A DNA stretch of 44,557 nt from Stentor coeruleus (taxonomy: Eukaryota > Ciliophora > Heterotrichea > Heterotrichida > Stentoridae): positions 1-44,557 of the forward strand of contig MPUH01000583.1 in NCBI GenBank assembly GCA_001970955.1, read 5' to 3'. Shown in pieces: positions 28,395 to 38,800 of this stretch. The position numbers and the translations under genes were made by a program. Positions within the stretch are counted from its first letter, which is position 1. Each line of letters begins with the position of its first letter. The notes under the pieces were generated by a model. The model saw nothing but the letters and a program-made list of their open reading frames with translations, was not told the DNA's origin and did not search any database.

Positions 28395-30891
28395 TTACAA
28401 TAAAATCATTAGTTCTTTATATAAATCTTTAACACTCAGGCAGACTGGAGTTTTGTAAAAACATAAACGCTCTGTTTCTTTTATATAATCTTGTACATAC
28501 AGAAAATCTTCTTCATTTAAATCAACTAAAATTGCTGAAAACCTTGCAGAGTAATCGAAAAAGTTATCAAAAATCCTCAAACCATTATCTACTGAATCTG
28601 CAGTTTTAACAATAAGATCAGAATTCAATAAAATTTCTTGTTTTAAATTAGAATTTTTCGTGATTATCAATATGCATTTTTTAATATGTGGTTCGGAGTC
28701 TTGTGAGATTTGTGTATTACTGATCGTGTTTTCAGTTTTTTCTTCCTGGATTTCTGAGAAGTTGAATGTTTCTTCATCTGACGAGCTTTCTAAAACGATA
28801 TCTTGAATTGTGAAATTGCTTCTTAAGGTCTGAGTTCTTGATGAAACATTTGATATGTTAAAAAAGTCGCATGGGACAATTTCACAGGAACTTGTTTGTT
28901 GAACATCACTTAAAGATAGATGATTGATTATACTTGATGAACGGGTTATTGGCTGTCCTGGCTTCCATCTTGTTGTTAGAGGAGTTTCTTGAGTTGAAGT
29001 TTGGCTTATGTGGATGAGTGAACTACTTACTTTACGTTTGCCTGTATTGAAAGGGATAGTTAGGTTTATCGTCACTTTGTTGTGGTCGTTTTCGCTGTGG
29101 ACTTTTACTATGTGTCCTTTTAGATAAAGTAGTGTGCTATTAGCTGCAGCAACACCCATCCCAAAAGTATATAANTATGTGTCCTTTTAGATAAAGTAGT
29201 GTGCTATTAGCTGCAGCAACACCCATCCCAAAAGTATATAAAGACTTTATTTTCTCTTCTATCACTTCTTTCGACCAGAAAAAACTTTGACCCATAAACA
29301 TACTCGAAATATCAACATTCGTAATCCTAGAACTCTTAAACGTCAATTTATAATTTNTAGCTGCAGCAACACCCATCCCAAAAGTATATAAAGACTTTAT
29401 TTTCTCTTCTATCACTTCTTTCGACCAGAAAAAACTTTGACCCATAAACATACTTGAAATATCAACATTCGTAATCCTAGAACTCTTAAACGTCAATTTA
29501 TAATTTAACGTAATATCATATTTCACTAAAGACTATATAAACATTACTGAAACTTGTAATAGAATACACACATCTGATCCAGTTAATGCTGTACTTAAAA
29601 TCACATTAAGTATACTAAATAATATCTGATTATGTAAGTATTTATCTCCTATAACAGAAAGTGGTACCCCTTGTTCTTTTGTATATAAAAAGTTTACATT
29701 ATTTTCACAAGCTTTTAAATACATGATTTCAATTAGATTCAAAATTTCAGCATGAACATCAAAATGCTCATGCCTTTTATCAAATTTGTTTAGGAAATGG
29801 CTTTGTAGAACCATTATATCTCTAGTCATCTGATCAATTTTATAAAACTCAGTAAGAAGTTCTGGGGTAAGAGCTTCTTGTTGTAAATATATTCCTAAAA
29901 GACTTGTTTTAAATGGATCTAGATTTTCTTGGAGTAAGGCAAAACTGTTTATGATTGTCATTTCATGGGCGAGGTACATTGAGAAATCTACACAGATGGC
30001 TCTTGTACTGTTACTGGAATTCCAAGTTACATTTTGACATAAGACTAAGTATCCAATTCCTTCTAGGCTAATTTTATTGATTTTTTTGGTTTGTCTTTTT
30101 AGTAGGAATTCTTCTTCGTTTGAACTTTTTTTGGATTTTTCGAGGAGCTTTTTGCACTCGTCTTTACTGTCGCTGAAAAGCATGTCGAATCTGGAGTGGG
30201 ATGATGGCTTAGAGGTTTTGAGCTTGGAGGACATGAATTTGTCTGCTGAAGTATTAGTATGGATTATATAGCCTTGACTGTCTATGATGAAGTTAGAAAA
30301 AGGACAATTATTCCAAAGATTTTGATGAAGACAATTGGATTTTTTATAAGAGGAATACAAGTGCCAAAGGTCGCGGTAATCTTTTTCAAATGAGCAACTA
30401 AGCAAGGTGCAAACACACCCTGAAATGATAAGATAGATAAAGTGTGTGTTTGTATAAAAGCTCAAGAAGACTATCTGGAAAACAAGATACAAGCAATAAA
30501 CAGTCCAAGTTTTAGATAAATAGAAATTCAATACCAAACTCGGTATAAAAGTCCCTAAACACTCTATCATCGATGCATCCATCAAAGAATTGCATTCCCA
30601 AACCGAAACATAAATCTGTATTAGTATCCTTATAGGGAAAATTGCTGATATATATTTGCTAGAAAGTAATACAAAAATTGCTGCAAGGAAGGCTACTGGA
30701 GAATAAAGTGTATAAGTATAAAGTGACCAAGATGCACATAAGAAGATCCATAAATAAAATATTGACTTTGAAAAGTTGTAACTAGACTCGATTTGGAACT
30801 TTCGCTCTGTACTTTTTTGACGAAAGTCCAAAGACCATTTTTGCCTGAAAGTTCGGTCACAGAGAAATAAGTTAGGGTGTCTTATGTCCAT
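28395..30891 (-). CDS. Degenerate membrane hybrid histidine kinase with PAS-like and truncated receiver domains, one 15-nt intron
   Basis: Removing the intron at 29533-29547 and collapsing two assembly duplications gives about 754 residues. The start is the first ATG (30889-30891); the frame upstream opens only from TTG. About five or six membrane helices lie within residues 40-165. A PAS-like segment follows (NFIIDSQGYIIHTNTSADKF). Then an H-box-like MYLAHEMTIINSF with His309, a helical stretch, and an ATPase-like domain: DKYLHNQILFSILNVILSTA in the N-box position and FGMGVAAANSTLLYLKGHIV in the G2-box position. The N-box Asn residues and the DxGxG box are not recognisable, so ATP binding is doubtful. 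The C-terminal receiver keeps AILVDLNEED with a possible phospho-Asp, but the usual N-terminal acidic pair is missing (ILIITKNSN) and the domain stops before the conserved Lys. Probably a non-catalytic relay or a decaying gene. Confidence 0.8.
29109..29241. repeat. 66-nt direct duplication flanking a single N (29175)
   Basis: 29109-29174 and 29176-29241 are identical. They repeat the G2-box region of the histidine kinase. Collapsing this copy is needed for a continuous reading frame. Confidence 0.92.
29208..29506. repeat. 149-nt direct duplication flanking a single N (29357)
   Basis: 29208-29356 and 29358-29506 match apart from one substitution. It overlaps the duplication around 29175, so three stacked contig ends meet here. 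The duplicated exon is real once, artefact thereafter. Confidence 0.92.
29533..29547 (-). other. 15-nt spliceosomal intron in the hybrid histidine kinase gene
   Basis: On the minus strand the sequence is GTAATGTTTATATAG. It has GT-AG ends and an in-frame TAG; removal joins ...LLQVS to SLVKYDITLN in one frame, linking the N-box half of the ATPase domain to its G-box half. Same length and GTAAT start as the intron at 610-624. Confidence 0.9.
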
Positions 30892-31594
30892 ATTGTTAAA
30901 AATATTTTGCAAGCTTTTTGAATGTTTTGATAAAAAAATTATGGAAATGATAGAATGATGAAGGTTGATGTGTGAAATGTGATGAAAGGAAGGTAAGGAT
31001 TTGGAGGTGGAGGTTTGTGTTTTGAGTTGAGGGAAGAGCTGGAGGGGGTTTTTAATTGAGAATTTTATGCTAGTTTATAGGGAAAATTGTGGCTGGTGAT
31101 GGCGATTAAGAAATTTGTGAGAAGGGACCTTTGGTTAAGGGTTTTGGTAAGCTTTGATGATATTTTTATATTTTTATAGTTTTATTATTTTGTTAATATG
31201 TTTTGGGAATGATATGATATGCTAATGAGATTTAGTAATAAAAATGGATATGCTTGGTATAAATTGTATATATAAACTCATTGCTATTAAGAAATTGAGA
31301 TTAATATTTATTATTGGCATTGGTTTAATTAGTAAAATCATCTTAANTAAGAAATTTGTGAGAAGGGACCTTTGGTTAAGGGTTTTGGTAAGCTTTGATG
31401 ATATTTTTATAGTTTTATTATTTTGTTAATATGCTTTGGGGTTGATATGATATGCTAATGAGATTTGGTAATAAAAATGGATATGCTTGGTATAAATTGC
31501 ATATATAAACTCATTGCTGTTAAGAAATTGAGATTAATATTTATTATTGGCATTGGTTTAATTAGTAAAATCATCTTAATATCTAAATTTACTA
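30892..31594. promoter_or_regulatory. Upstream region of the histidine kinase gene, with a diverged duplication
   Basis: 30900-31100 is rich in G and poor in C on the plus strand (upstream of a minus-strand gene). From 31107 to 31579 lies a long duplication around N31347. No gene seen; short open stretches in the duplicate have no coding look. Confidence 0.45.
31107..31579. repeat. About 235-nt diverged direct duplication flanking a single N (31347)
   Basis: 31107-31346 and 31348-31579 align along their whole length but differ by an 8-nt indel near the TATATTTTT run and about six or seven substitutions. This is more divergence than the other N-flanked pairs show, which suggests two alleles or a true local duplication put end to end. 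Confidence 0.85.
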
Positions 31595-32593
31595 TTAAAA
31601 ATACTTGGAATTAAAGAAAATCTGCTGACTTTTATGGTTCCTTCTAATAAATTTCTTAGGAGTGTCGGCAAGAACTTTTCTATAAAGTCTTATATCTTGT
31701 TTAGGTATTTCTTTAATCTTAAGACTCATATCTAAAGCACACTCATACCCACCTTCTTCAATAAAAACCCTAAATTCAAACATTTTTGCTGATAATTCCC
31801 CTAATATAAAAAATTTCTTCCACAATTGTCCAAGAACATCATAAAGATGGCTTTCAGGGTTTAAAGCTATCACAGCCCAATTACTTTTGTATAAAAATTT
31901 TAAATGGATTAAACCAGTTTTTGTGCGGATTCGGAGAACACTTGAATCTCTTTTGGAGGTGTAGAGTGAAGATTGGAAGTTAGCTTTTTCAAGAATGCAT
32001 AAGGTTGTTGCATTTAGATGTGATACAAAAGATGATTTGTCTATAGTATAATCAGTATCTGGGAATATTCCATCTTCATCTGGAAGCCAAACTTCGTAAG
32101 CTTCAGAGTTTATACCATATGGTAATGATGGATACTTGGTTTTACTATAAGCTTGAAGTGCTCTAGTTATCATGTCATTTACCATAATTTCCTTTGGCAC
32201 AGAAAGATTTATCTTGTTTAAGCTCCGGAAAAAGTAGATTTTAAGAGTGAGTTGTTTAATAGGACTATTATTCACAGTTTCTTCAGAGTTTTTTAAAGAT
32301 AAAGTCAAAATCGAATTTTTTTTTTTTTTTAGTTCGTCTAAATAAGAATTGTCTTGAACTATTTCGAAATCCTTCTCAAATTTTTCCAAACCAGCGGGGG
32401 ATAAAGCATTAGAACATTCTGAAAAAGACGGAGAATGGATTAAAGGCTTAAAAATAAATGGAGTAACTTGGGATTTTTCAGATGAGTTTTGCTTTGTCCA
32501 ACTTTTTACAAGCTTGGTAAAAGGACTGCATTCTCCTTGATTATTGCGATATTTTGCGATTCTTTTGAGTTCAAGTGTTTCTGAAAACTCCAT
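31595..32593 (-). CDS. SIN1/AVO1-like TORC2 subunit (CRIM domain)
   Basis: A protein of 332 residues. Residues about 114-205 resemble the CRIM domain of SIN1: LTLKIYFFRSLNKINLSVPK, then a helix ITRALQAYSKTKYPSLPYG, then EAYEVWLPDEDGIFPDTDYT (animal SIN1 has an AYCLHIAEDDGE...DTDFPPLD block) and a closing ATTLCILEK (FSTLALVEK in animals). A second ubiquitin-like or PH-like segment follows at about 217-305, matching the place of the Ras-binding domain. SIN1 is the substrate-recruiting subunit of TOR complex 2 and places AGC kinases next to TOR. The N-terminal 100 residues are polar and poorly conserved. The match is pattern-based, not search-based. Its start lies only 54-117 nt from the start of the divergent EF-hand gene. 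Confidence 0.65.
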   Translation of the reverse strand: MEFSETLELKRIAKYRNNQGECSPFTKLVKSWTKQNSSEKSQVTPFIFKPLIHSPSFSECSNALSPAGLEKFEKDFEIVQDNSYLDELKKKKNSILTLSLKNSEETVNNSPIKQLTLKIYFFRSLNKINLSVPKEIMVNDMITRALQAYSKTKYPSLPYGINSEAYEVWLPDEDGIFPDTDYTIDKSSFVSHLNATTLCILEKANFQSSLYTSKRDSSVLRIRTKTGLIHLKFLYKSNWAVIALNPESHLYDVLGQLWKKFFILGELSAKMFEFRVFIEEGGYECALDMSLKIKEIPKQDIRLYRKVLADTPKKFIRRNHKSQQIFFNSKYF

Positions 32594-32647
32594 TTAGTAT
32601 TATATAAATTCTAAAAATACTATTAAAACTTGTGATGAGAAAAGAAG

Positions 32648-34411
32648 ATGCTTTATTTGGTGAAAGTAAAAATATCATATAAAAATGTCATGCTGGAGAT
32701 TATAAAAATAATGTCAAAGATGGGTTCGTTGGAAAGGTTTTTGGTTGTTTCAACAAGTTTACCTGTAAATAGACCAAGTTTACAGTTAACGCAAAATACT
32801 CCTCAAAAACATAGAGCGTTAAAATCATCTTTGCCAATAACTTCAAGACGTCAAAAATCCGAAACCAAAGATCAAATTTCTCCTAAACCAAGACTCCCGA
32901 ATCTTGAGCTGACAAAAAAACAGCACAAACTAAAGCTTAACACAAGTCACGAAATGATTAGGGCAATGGTTTCACTTGAAGACGAGCAAGATGCCCTTAA
33001 AGATAAATCAAATTTCGCCAAGAGTTTCAAACGTATGAGTGCAGGTATGAAAATCCTCGAAGGTTCCAACAAAGAAAAGTGTCTAGGAATAGTAGCTGAA
33101 AACATAGGTTTATATGATGAGAAAAATCTTAAAGAAGTAAGCCCAGCAATAAAAAGGCCAGAAGTAAAATGGAACAGTAACAGCACAGGGATGTGGATGA
33201 GAAAACATGGTTTAGAAGGAAACTATAGTGGTAGTACAGTTTTTTTAAGGTTTCTAAAGAGTTTTTTTGATGCTTTAGACGAAGATAACACAGGGGTAAT
33301 AAGTTCAAGTGAACTCATAGTTCCTTTATTGAGTTTAGGGCTTAGTAATGACGCAACTTATATAGAAAAAGCTCTGGTTAGTACTTTTAGCGTACAAGAC
33401 ATAAATGATATAGTCATGGATAAGGAAGCTTTTGTTAACCTTTTTAAAGGGGATAAGAAGACTGATGCAATTATGTTTAATCTTAGCACCCACTGTAAAG
33501 CAATGCTCAAAGATGAAGAAGGAAAAAAACTAGCTCAACAAGTTGCTAACAGAAGACAGAGTTCGTTTATGAGCCAATATTCAATAGTAACTGAAAAACC
33601 TATAGAAAAACCTTATCCTACAATAGAAGAGTTCATAAGGCTTATAAGAAAATGGTGGATCGGTTTATCTCATGATTCTGCAAGCATAAACATAAGCCGA
33701 GTTGCTGAGTTTCTAGCTGATAAAGGTATGGTATCAAATAAACATGAAGGAAGAAGTATTGCTAAAAATGCTGAATCAAGTTCTTATTTTTCGTATAACT
33801 CATTTGAAAGAGTGTTTTTAAAAGCTATCCTCAAAGCTGCACTTTTTAATGTTGCTGTTTGTTTAAATAGAAAAGATTTTGAGAATTTTTCTATGAGACT
33901 CAAATTGGCAATTGGTCAAAGAAAACTCATGATGGCATCAACAAAAGGTAGAGTTGATATTTATGCGAAACAAGGGAGGGTAACATTACAAGCTTTGGAT
34001 ACTTATAAAAAACGTATGGGGATTGATATGACAAAGACAAATACAACAAGAATGACTAAGGAAGCTGTGGATGATATAAATGAAGAGAGGATAATGCAAA
34101 TATTGTTTAAATTGAAGGACAATGCTAAGATGTTTATTAATGAATATGGGGATGTTAAACAGGAGATTAAGAATCCTTGGGATATTAGGTCTAGTTTAAA
34201 TGAAACTACTGAGGACTATTCACCAACACCAAAGTTTAAAGAAGAAAAATATCTTAACAGTCTTTTTGAGCCAGGGGCTGTTAGTATAGGTCCAGGCCCT
34301 TATGATCGCAAAGTCAAGCTTTTTCGCGAAAATTACCTTTTTAAGAAATTCCACGACATGGTCCAGATGTACCCCGAGTCTAAAATCCCCAAAAAACACT
34401 TCAATTTATAA
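32648..34411 (+). CDS. Protein with one clear EF-hand, ciliate type, function unknown
   Basis: Up to 587 residues. The first ATG is at 32648, but in-frame ATGs at 32711 (MSKMGSLERF) and 32720 sit in a better A-rich context; with 32711 the protein has 566 residues. I would favour 32711. A canonical EF-hand loop, DEDNTGVISSSE, spans residues 211-222 (long-form numbering) within the helix pair FLKSFFDALDEDNTG...LIVPLLSLGL. A degenerate partner follows (DIVMDKEAFVNLF). The C-terminal half is helical and basic with no known domain, and the end (PGPYDRKVKLFRENYLFKKF) is Tyr/Phe/Lys-rich. Similar long EF-hand proteins are common in ciliates, often in cortical structures; the role here is unknown. 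The 3' end converges with the next gene at 14 nt. Confidence 0.8.
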   Translation: MLYLVKVKISYKNVMLEIIKIMSKMGSLERFLVVSTSLPVNRPSLQLTQNTPQKHRALKSSLPITSRRQKSETKDQISPKPRLPNLELTKKQHKLKLNTSHEMIRAMVSLEDEQDALKDKSNFAKSFKRMSAGMKILEGSNKEKCLGIVAENIGLYDEKNLKEVSPAIKRPEVKWNSNSTGMWMRKHGLEGNYSGSTVFLRFLKSFFDALDEDNTGVISSSELIVPLLSLGLSNDATYIEKALVSTFSVQDINDIVMDKEAFVNLFKGDKKTDAIMFNLSTHCKAMLKDEEGKKLAQQVANRRQSSFMSQYSIVTEKPIEKPYPTIEEFIRLIRKWWIGLSHDSASINISRVAEFLADKGMVSNKHEGRSIAKNAESSSYFSYNSFERVFLKAILKAALFNVAVCLNRKDFENFSMRLKLAIGQRKLMMASTKGRVDIYAKQGRVTLQALDTYKKRMGIDMTKTNTTRMTKEAVDDINEERIMQILFKLKDNAKMFINEYGDVKQEIKNPWDIRSSLNETTEDYSPTPKFKEEKYLNSLFEPGAVSIGPGPYDRKVKLFRENYLFKKFHDMVQMYPESKIPKKHFNL

Positions 34412-34425
34412 ATACACATTTATCA

Positions 34426-35016
34426 TTATTTATTAACTATACCCTGTATTCTTAGTGAAGAAAAATCATATTTCTTCATATTATCTTTACTATAACTTCC
34501 TCTAGCAAAAGTGTCAAAGTTCCTAACTACAAAAGGCATATTCCTTTCAGTCCTATTCTTCAATATCTCAACATTATATCTTTTAAAAGAAGTCATCGGT
34601 TTAGCTTTATCTTTTTTCCCAGTGTTTTTAGACAAAGTATTACAGACTGAGTTTTTTAATTCTTGTTCTTTTATATCATCTTTATGCTTCATATCTGAGC
34701 TTGGGATAATTATCTCAAGTTTCGGTTCTAAAAATTCTATATCGCTATCTTTATCTGAAAAATCAAAGGTTTCAAGAACTTTTTCTATATGAATTTCTCG
34801 ACTTTTATATCTTCGTGGCTTAGAACTTAGAAGATGTCTATGGATTGTAGCTAGTTTTTTGCTTGCAATGAGAATTTCGTTAGACCCTGAAAAATTGTGA
34901 GGGATGTAATCGTTGAAATCATGATGTTTTTTATGAACTGATAATATGGAGGTTGTTGCTTTGGGAGTGAAGGCTTTACAGATAAGAGGTGATTTTAAAT
35001 CAAGGCTTAGTTTCAT
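34426..35016 (-). CDS. Basic protein of unknown function
   Basis: A protein of 196 residues, rich in Lys, Ser and His, with a short acidic patch (FDFSDKDSDIEFLEPKLEII). No domain, signal peptide, membrane segment or repeat seen, and I do not recognise a family. Support for it being a gene is the clean ATG-to-stop frame with the same 5' C-rich, G-poor codon choice as its neighbours and a G-poor leader (35017-35250 on the minus strand). It converges on the EF-hand gene with only 14 nt between stop codons. Confidence 0.65.
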   Translation of the reverse strand: MKLSLDLKSPLICKAFTPKATTSILSVHKKHHDFNDYIPHNFSGSNEILIASKKLATIHRHLLSSKPRRYKSREIHIEKVLETFDFSDKDSDIEFLEPKLEIIIPSSDMKHKDDIKEQELKNSVCNTLSKNTGKKDKAKPMTSFKRYNVEILKNRTERNMPFVVRNFDTFARGSYSKDNMKKYDFSSLRIQGIVNK

Positions 35017-35878
35017 TAAAAGAAATTAGAGTTGATTTTATTATGAATTAAATGAATGAGTAGTTAGGAAGCTAGATTTGAGGATGATGGGTTTGAGGAT
35101 TAATATTGGAATTTGGATGTAGAAGAAGTGCAGTATTTAGTTTTTGGATGTAAAAGATGCGATTTTATAGAGAGATCAGTGGGGTTTTGGTTTATTTTTA
35201 TATAAAAAAGAAAAAGTGTAGTTTAGGATGTGATTATGATTTTATGTTAATCAGTTTAGATATTTATTTTATATAGTAATTTAATATGAGCTTAATATAT
35301 CAAGAGTAATAATATAGAAAATATATAATGGAACTGGCATTATGATTATGTTTTTAGTTTCTATTATTTTTTATATGCATATCCATAAAATTTATCATTT
35401 TCAAGTTTGGTAATGAGGCTTATAACACAGGAAGACTATATTATACTTTAAATGAGTGACCACTAAATTTTCTATGCTTTTGTCAAGCGAATATATTAAG
35501 AGTAAATATTTTCCTAAGTTCATCATTTTTATTATTTGCATAAACAATCTTCTAATAAGTTAATATAGTTATACTAATTTAGCATCAAGCTTCTCTTTAA
35601 AGAGTTTACTTTATTTAAAAACATCTTATCACCCACATTTTCCTTGTGCATCCACACAAAATTTCCCATCTTTCTAACCTTTACACATATTCAAACTAAA
35701 AATCCACTTAAACAAATTTTCTTCCTATGCAATCCAATTCTACATCATCTCAAACTCTACTTTCAACTTCCTCTCAATCACTCCTTCTCATAATCATTCT
35801 AAAATCAAAACATATCAAATCAAAAACCCAATTCTCACTTTAAAAATCGTAAAACTTTTTTATAATAAAATATATAAA
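35017..35878. promoter_or_regulatory. 862-nt divergent spacer upstream of the calcium-channel-like gene
   Basis: I looked here in all frames for a missing first channel repeat and saw none. The left third (to about 35220) is rich in G and poor in C; the right third (from about 35580) is rich in A and C and poor in G; the switch occurs around 35270-35500. A 12-nt perfect palindrome, ctctttaaagag, sits at 35593-35604. No RNA gene recognised. Confidence 0.5.
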
Positions 35879-38800
35879 ATGCGTTCCTATACAGACACAA
35901 ATCAATATTTCTCTCAAAGTACCAAGACAAATATTTATGGCTCTAAAAGGCAAAGTTTAGAAAACAGTTCATTAGATTTCCTAGTCCCTCATAATCTTGA
36001 AAGAGAAAGTGCTGAAGGAGATATTACACCAAAAGAAACTCATGATAGAAGCAATATGTCAAAAAGCTTAATGAATTTAACCAAAAAAAATACTTTAAGC
36101 CGAATGACACAAAAATCTTTTACTGAGCTTTTTGAAAGCCCTGTTAAAATTATAACTTCTTTGCTTTCCCGCATGGACAACTCACTGAAAATCAGTAAGA
36201 ATGCTATAGTTCATATTCAAAAAGGAGGTCAATTTGACAGGATTGTGTTTAATATTCATGATTATAAGTTATTAAACAGCTCTTATGATGATGTCTTGTC
36301 TTTGCAGTTAAAAATTGAAATCCCAAAAGGCGAGTATATGCAAAAGTATAACTTTACGTATAAGAGTCCTCAAGAAAAAGATGAAGTTATATGGGAGTAC
36401 TGGAAACAGCAAAGGGAACAGTTGAATTTAAAGTATGGAACTTTTACGTCATTTTTTAGCACTTTTATGGTAATCAGCCAGAAAAGGTCAAGAAAACATT
36501 CTTTTAGGATGATTTTCCCATGCACATCCGACATTATCAGTATGCAAAGAGCCTTTGACAACCTATCCCAAACAATCCATGGTGACTGGAGTGCCTATGA
36601 TATAAATCCAAATGTGGATTTAAAAAAAAATTATTACAGCCTAATGTCCTACCTTATCTGGCATAGCAATTTCTGGGGCCTATACCAAAAGCTCACCTAT
36701 CCTCTAAAAAAAATCGTAGAAAGTTCTATTTTTAACTACATAATGACCTTATGCGTTGCAGCTAACACAATAACTTTAAGTATGGATCATTACGGGATCT
36801 CAACAGAAATGAATTCTGTTCTTGTAAATCTAAACAATGCTTTTACCAATGTTTTTATAACAGAAATGGGAATGAAACTTCTCGGTATCGGGATAGTTTC
36901 TTATTGTCGTGATGTAATGAATTATTTTGATGGTGGTGTTGTTATCCTAAGTATTATAGAAAACATTTTTTTAAATAGGACCAAATCAGCATTTACAGCT
37001 TTTCGTGTTGTTAGGATTTTCAGAATCCTCAGAGTATTAAGAGTAGCTCGTTTGTTTAGATATCTAAGATCAATGACTCATATAGTTCAAATTTTAGGCA
37101 AGTCTATGTCTAAGTTCATTTACCTTTTTATGCTTTTAATGCTATTTTTATGTATATACTCACTTATTGCTATGCAGATTTTCGGTGGGAATTTCAACTT
37201 TGCTCAAGGTAAGCCTAGGAGTAACTTTGATGGTTTTCATTGGAGTTTTGTCACAACTTTTCAAATTTTATCTGTTGAGAACTGGCAGAATGTGCTTTAT
37301 GATGGTATGAGATCTTCTGCTGGTTATTCAAGTTCTATTTTTTTTATAAGCTGGATTCTCTTAGGCAATTATGTCATTTTGAATCTGTTTTTAGCAATAT
37401 TGCTTGATAGTTTTTCTGAAAATGTTAATGAAGAAAGTATTAGTGATGGGAAAATATTACTAATTAACAAAAATATAAATAGTAAAAAAAATAGAGAAGA
37501 GACAATGAGGATTATAGAAAATATGAATAGTGAAAGTGATGATGAAACTGATAACCCTGCTGAAAAAAAAACCACATTACCTAGTACATTTAATGGAAAG
37601 AGTTTTTTTGTTTTTAATACTGATAATGCTTTTAGGAAAGTGTGTATTGCTTTATACACATCGAAAAACTTTGAGAATTTTATTATGGCTTTGATCAGTT
37701 TGACAAGTTTAAAACTTGCTGTAGATACTTATTTGACTACATCTTCACAGGAAGTTCAGACAATAACTTCTTTTTTAGATGTAGCTTTTACGTTTTTGTT
37801 TTTAGCTGAATTCATAATCAAATCTGTAAGCCTAGGGTTTGCCTTCGGCAAACAAAACTACCTTCGAGACTATTGGAATTATATCGACTTTTCTATAGTA
37901 GTAGCATCGATAATAGACTTTTCTGTATCTAGCATTAATATTTCACAGATAAAAATTGTCAGACTTTTACGAACATTACGTCCTTTACGCTATATTTCTC
38001 ATAATTTATCTATGAAAATTGTCGTCACTGCTTTATTAGAATCTTTAATTGCTATTATGAATGTTGCTGTTGTTTTAGTTATTGTATGGCTTATGTTTGC
38101 GATATTAGCAATATCATTATTTGGTGGCAAACTTTATTTATGCACAAACGAAAAACTCTTAACTCAAACCGCTTGTGAGTCTAATGGTTTTGTTTGGAAA
38201 GTGAATTTTCCTAATTATGATAATGTGGTCAATGCGATGATTGCGCTTTTTATTATAAGTTCAGAAGAAGGATGGCCTAATCTTATGGACCAAGCTATAG
38301 ATGGTACAGAAATAGGTGAGGCTCCATCTACAAATTACAATCAATACGCAGCTTATTATTTTGTTGTTTTTATAATGATTTCATCGTTTTTTTTCATGAA
38401 TTTGTTCATTGCTGTGGTGTTTGAGAAATTCACTGAAGCTAGGAATTGCCAAAGCTCGCTTGCTGCTTCGATTTTGACTAAAGAGCAGATGTTATGGATT
38501 GAGTTACAGCATTTGATACTAAAATCCACACCGAATATTGACTTTTCATCCAGGCCTAAAGACTCATTTAGGGCACTAATGTATAATATTAACAAAAATG
38601 TTTGGTTCAAAATGCTTGTTGTATTAGTAATATTACTCAATATGATCCAGATGACTTTAATATATGATGGAGCTTCTCAAGAGTATACATCAGCACTTGA
38701 TACTTTGAACTTGGCTTTTACATGCTTTTTTATATTAGAAGCTTTTATTAAAATTGTGGGTATTGGGGCTAAAAACTATATGAAGGGTAATTCGAATAAG

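Noticed and set aside
29140..29526. Separate gene between the two halves of the histidine kinase
   Set aside because: Its frame exists only because the same exon is repeated across two Ns; collapsing the copies leaves one continuous kinase exon.
543..34411. A nutrient-signalling gene cluster (AMPK, SIN1, eIF4G, Rab)
   Set aside because: These genes are scattered among unrelated ones on both strands with separate leaders; nothing in the layout suggests joint control.
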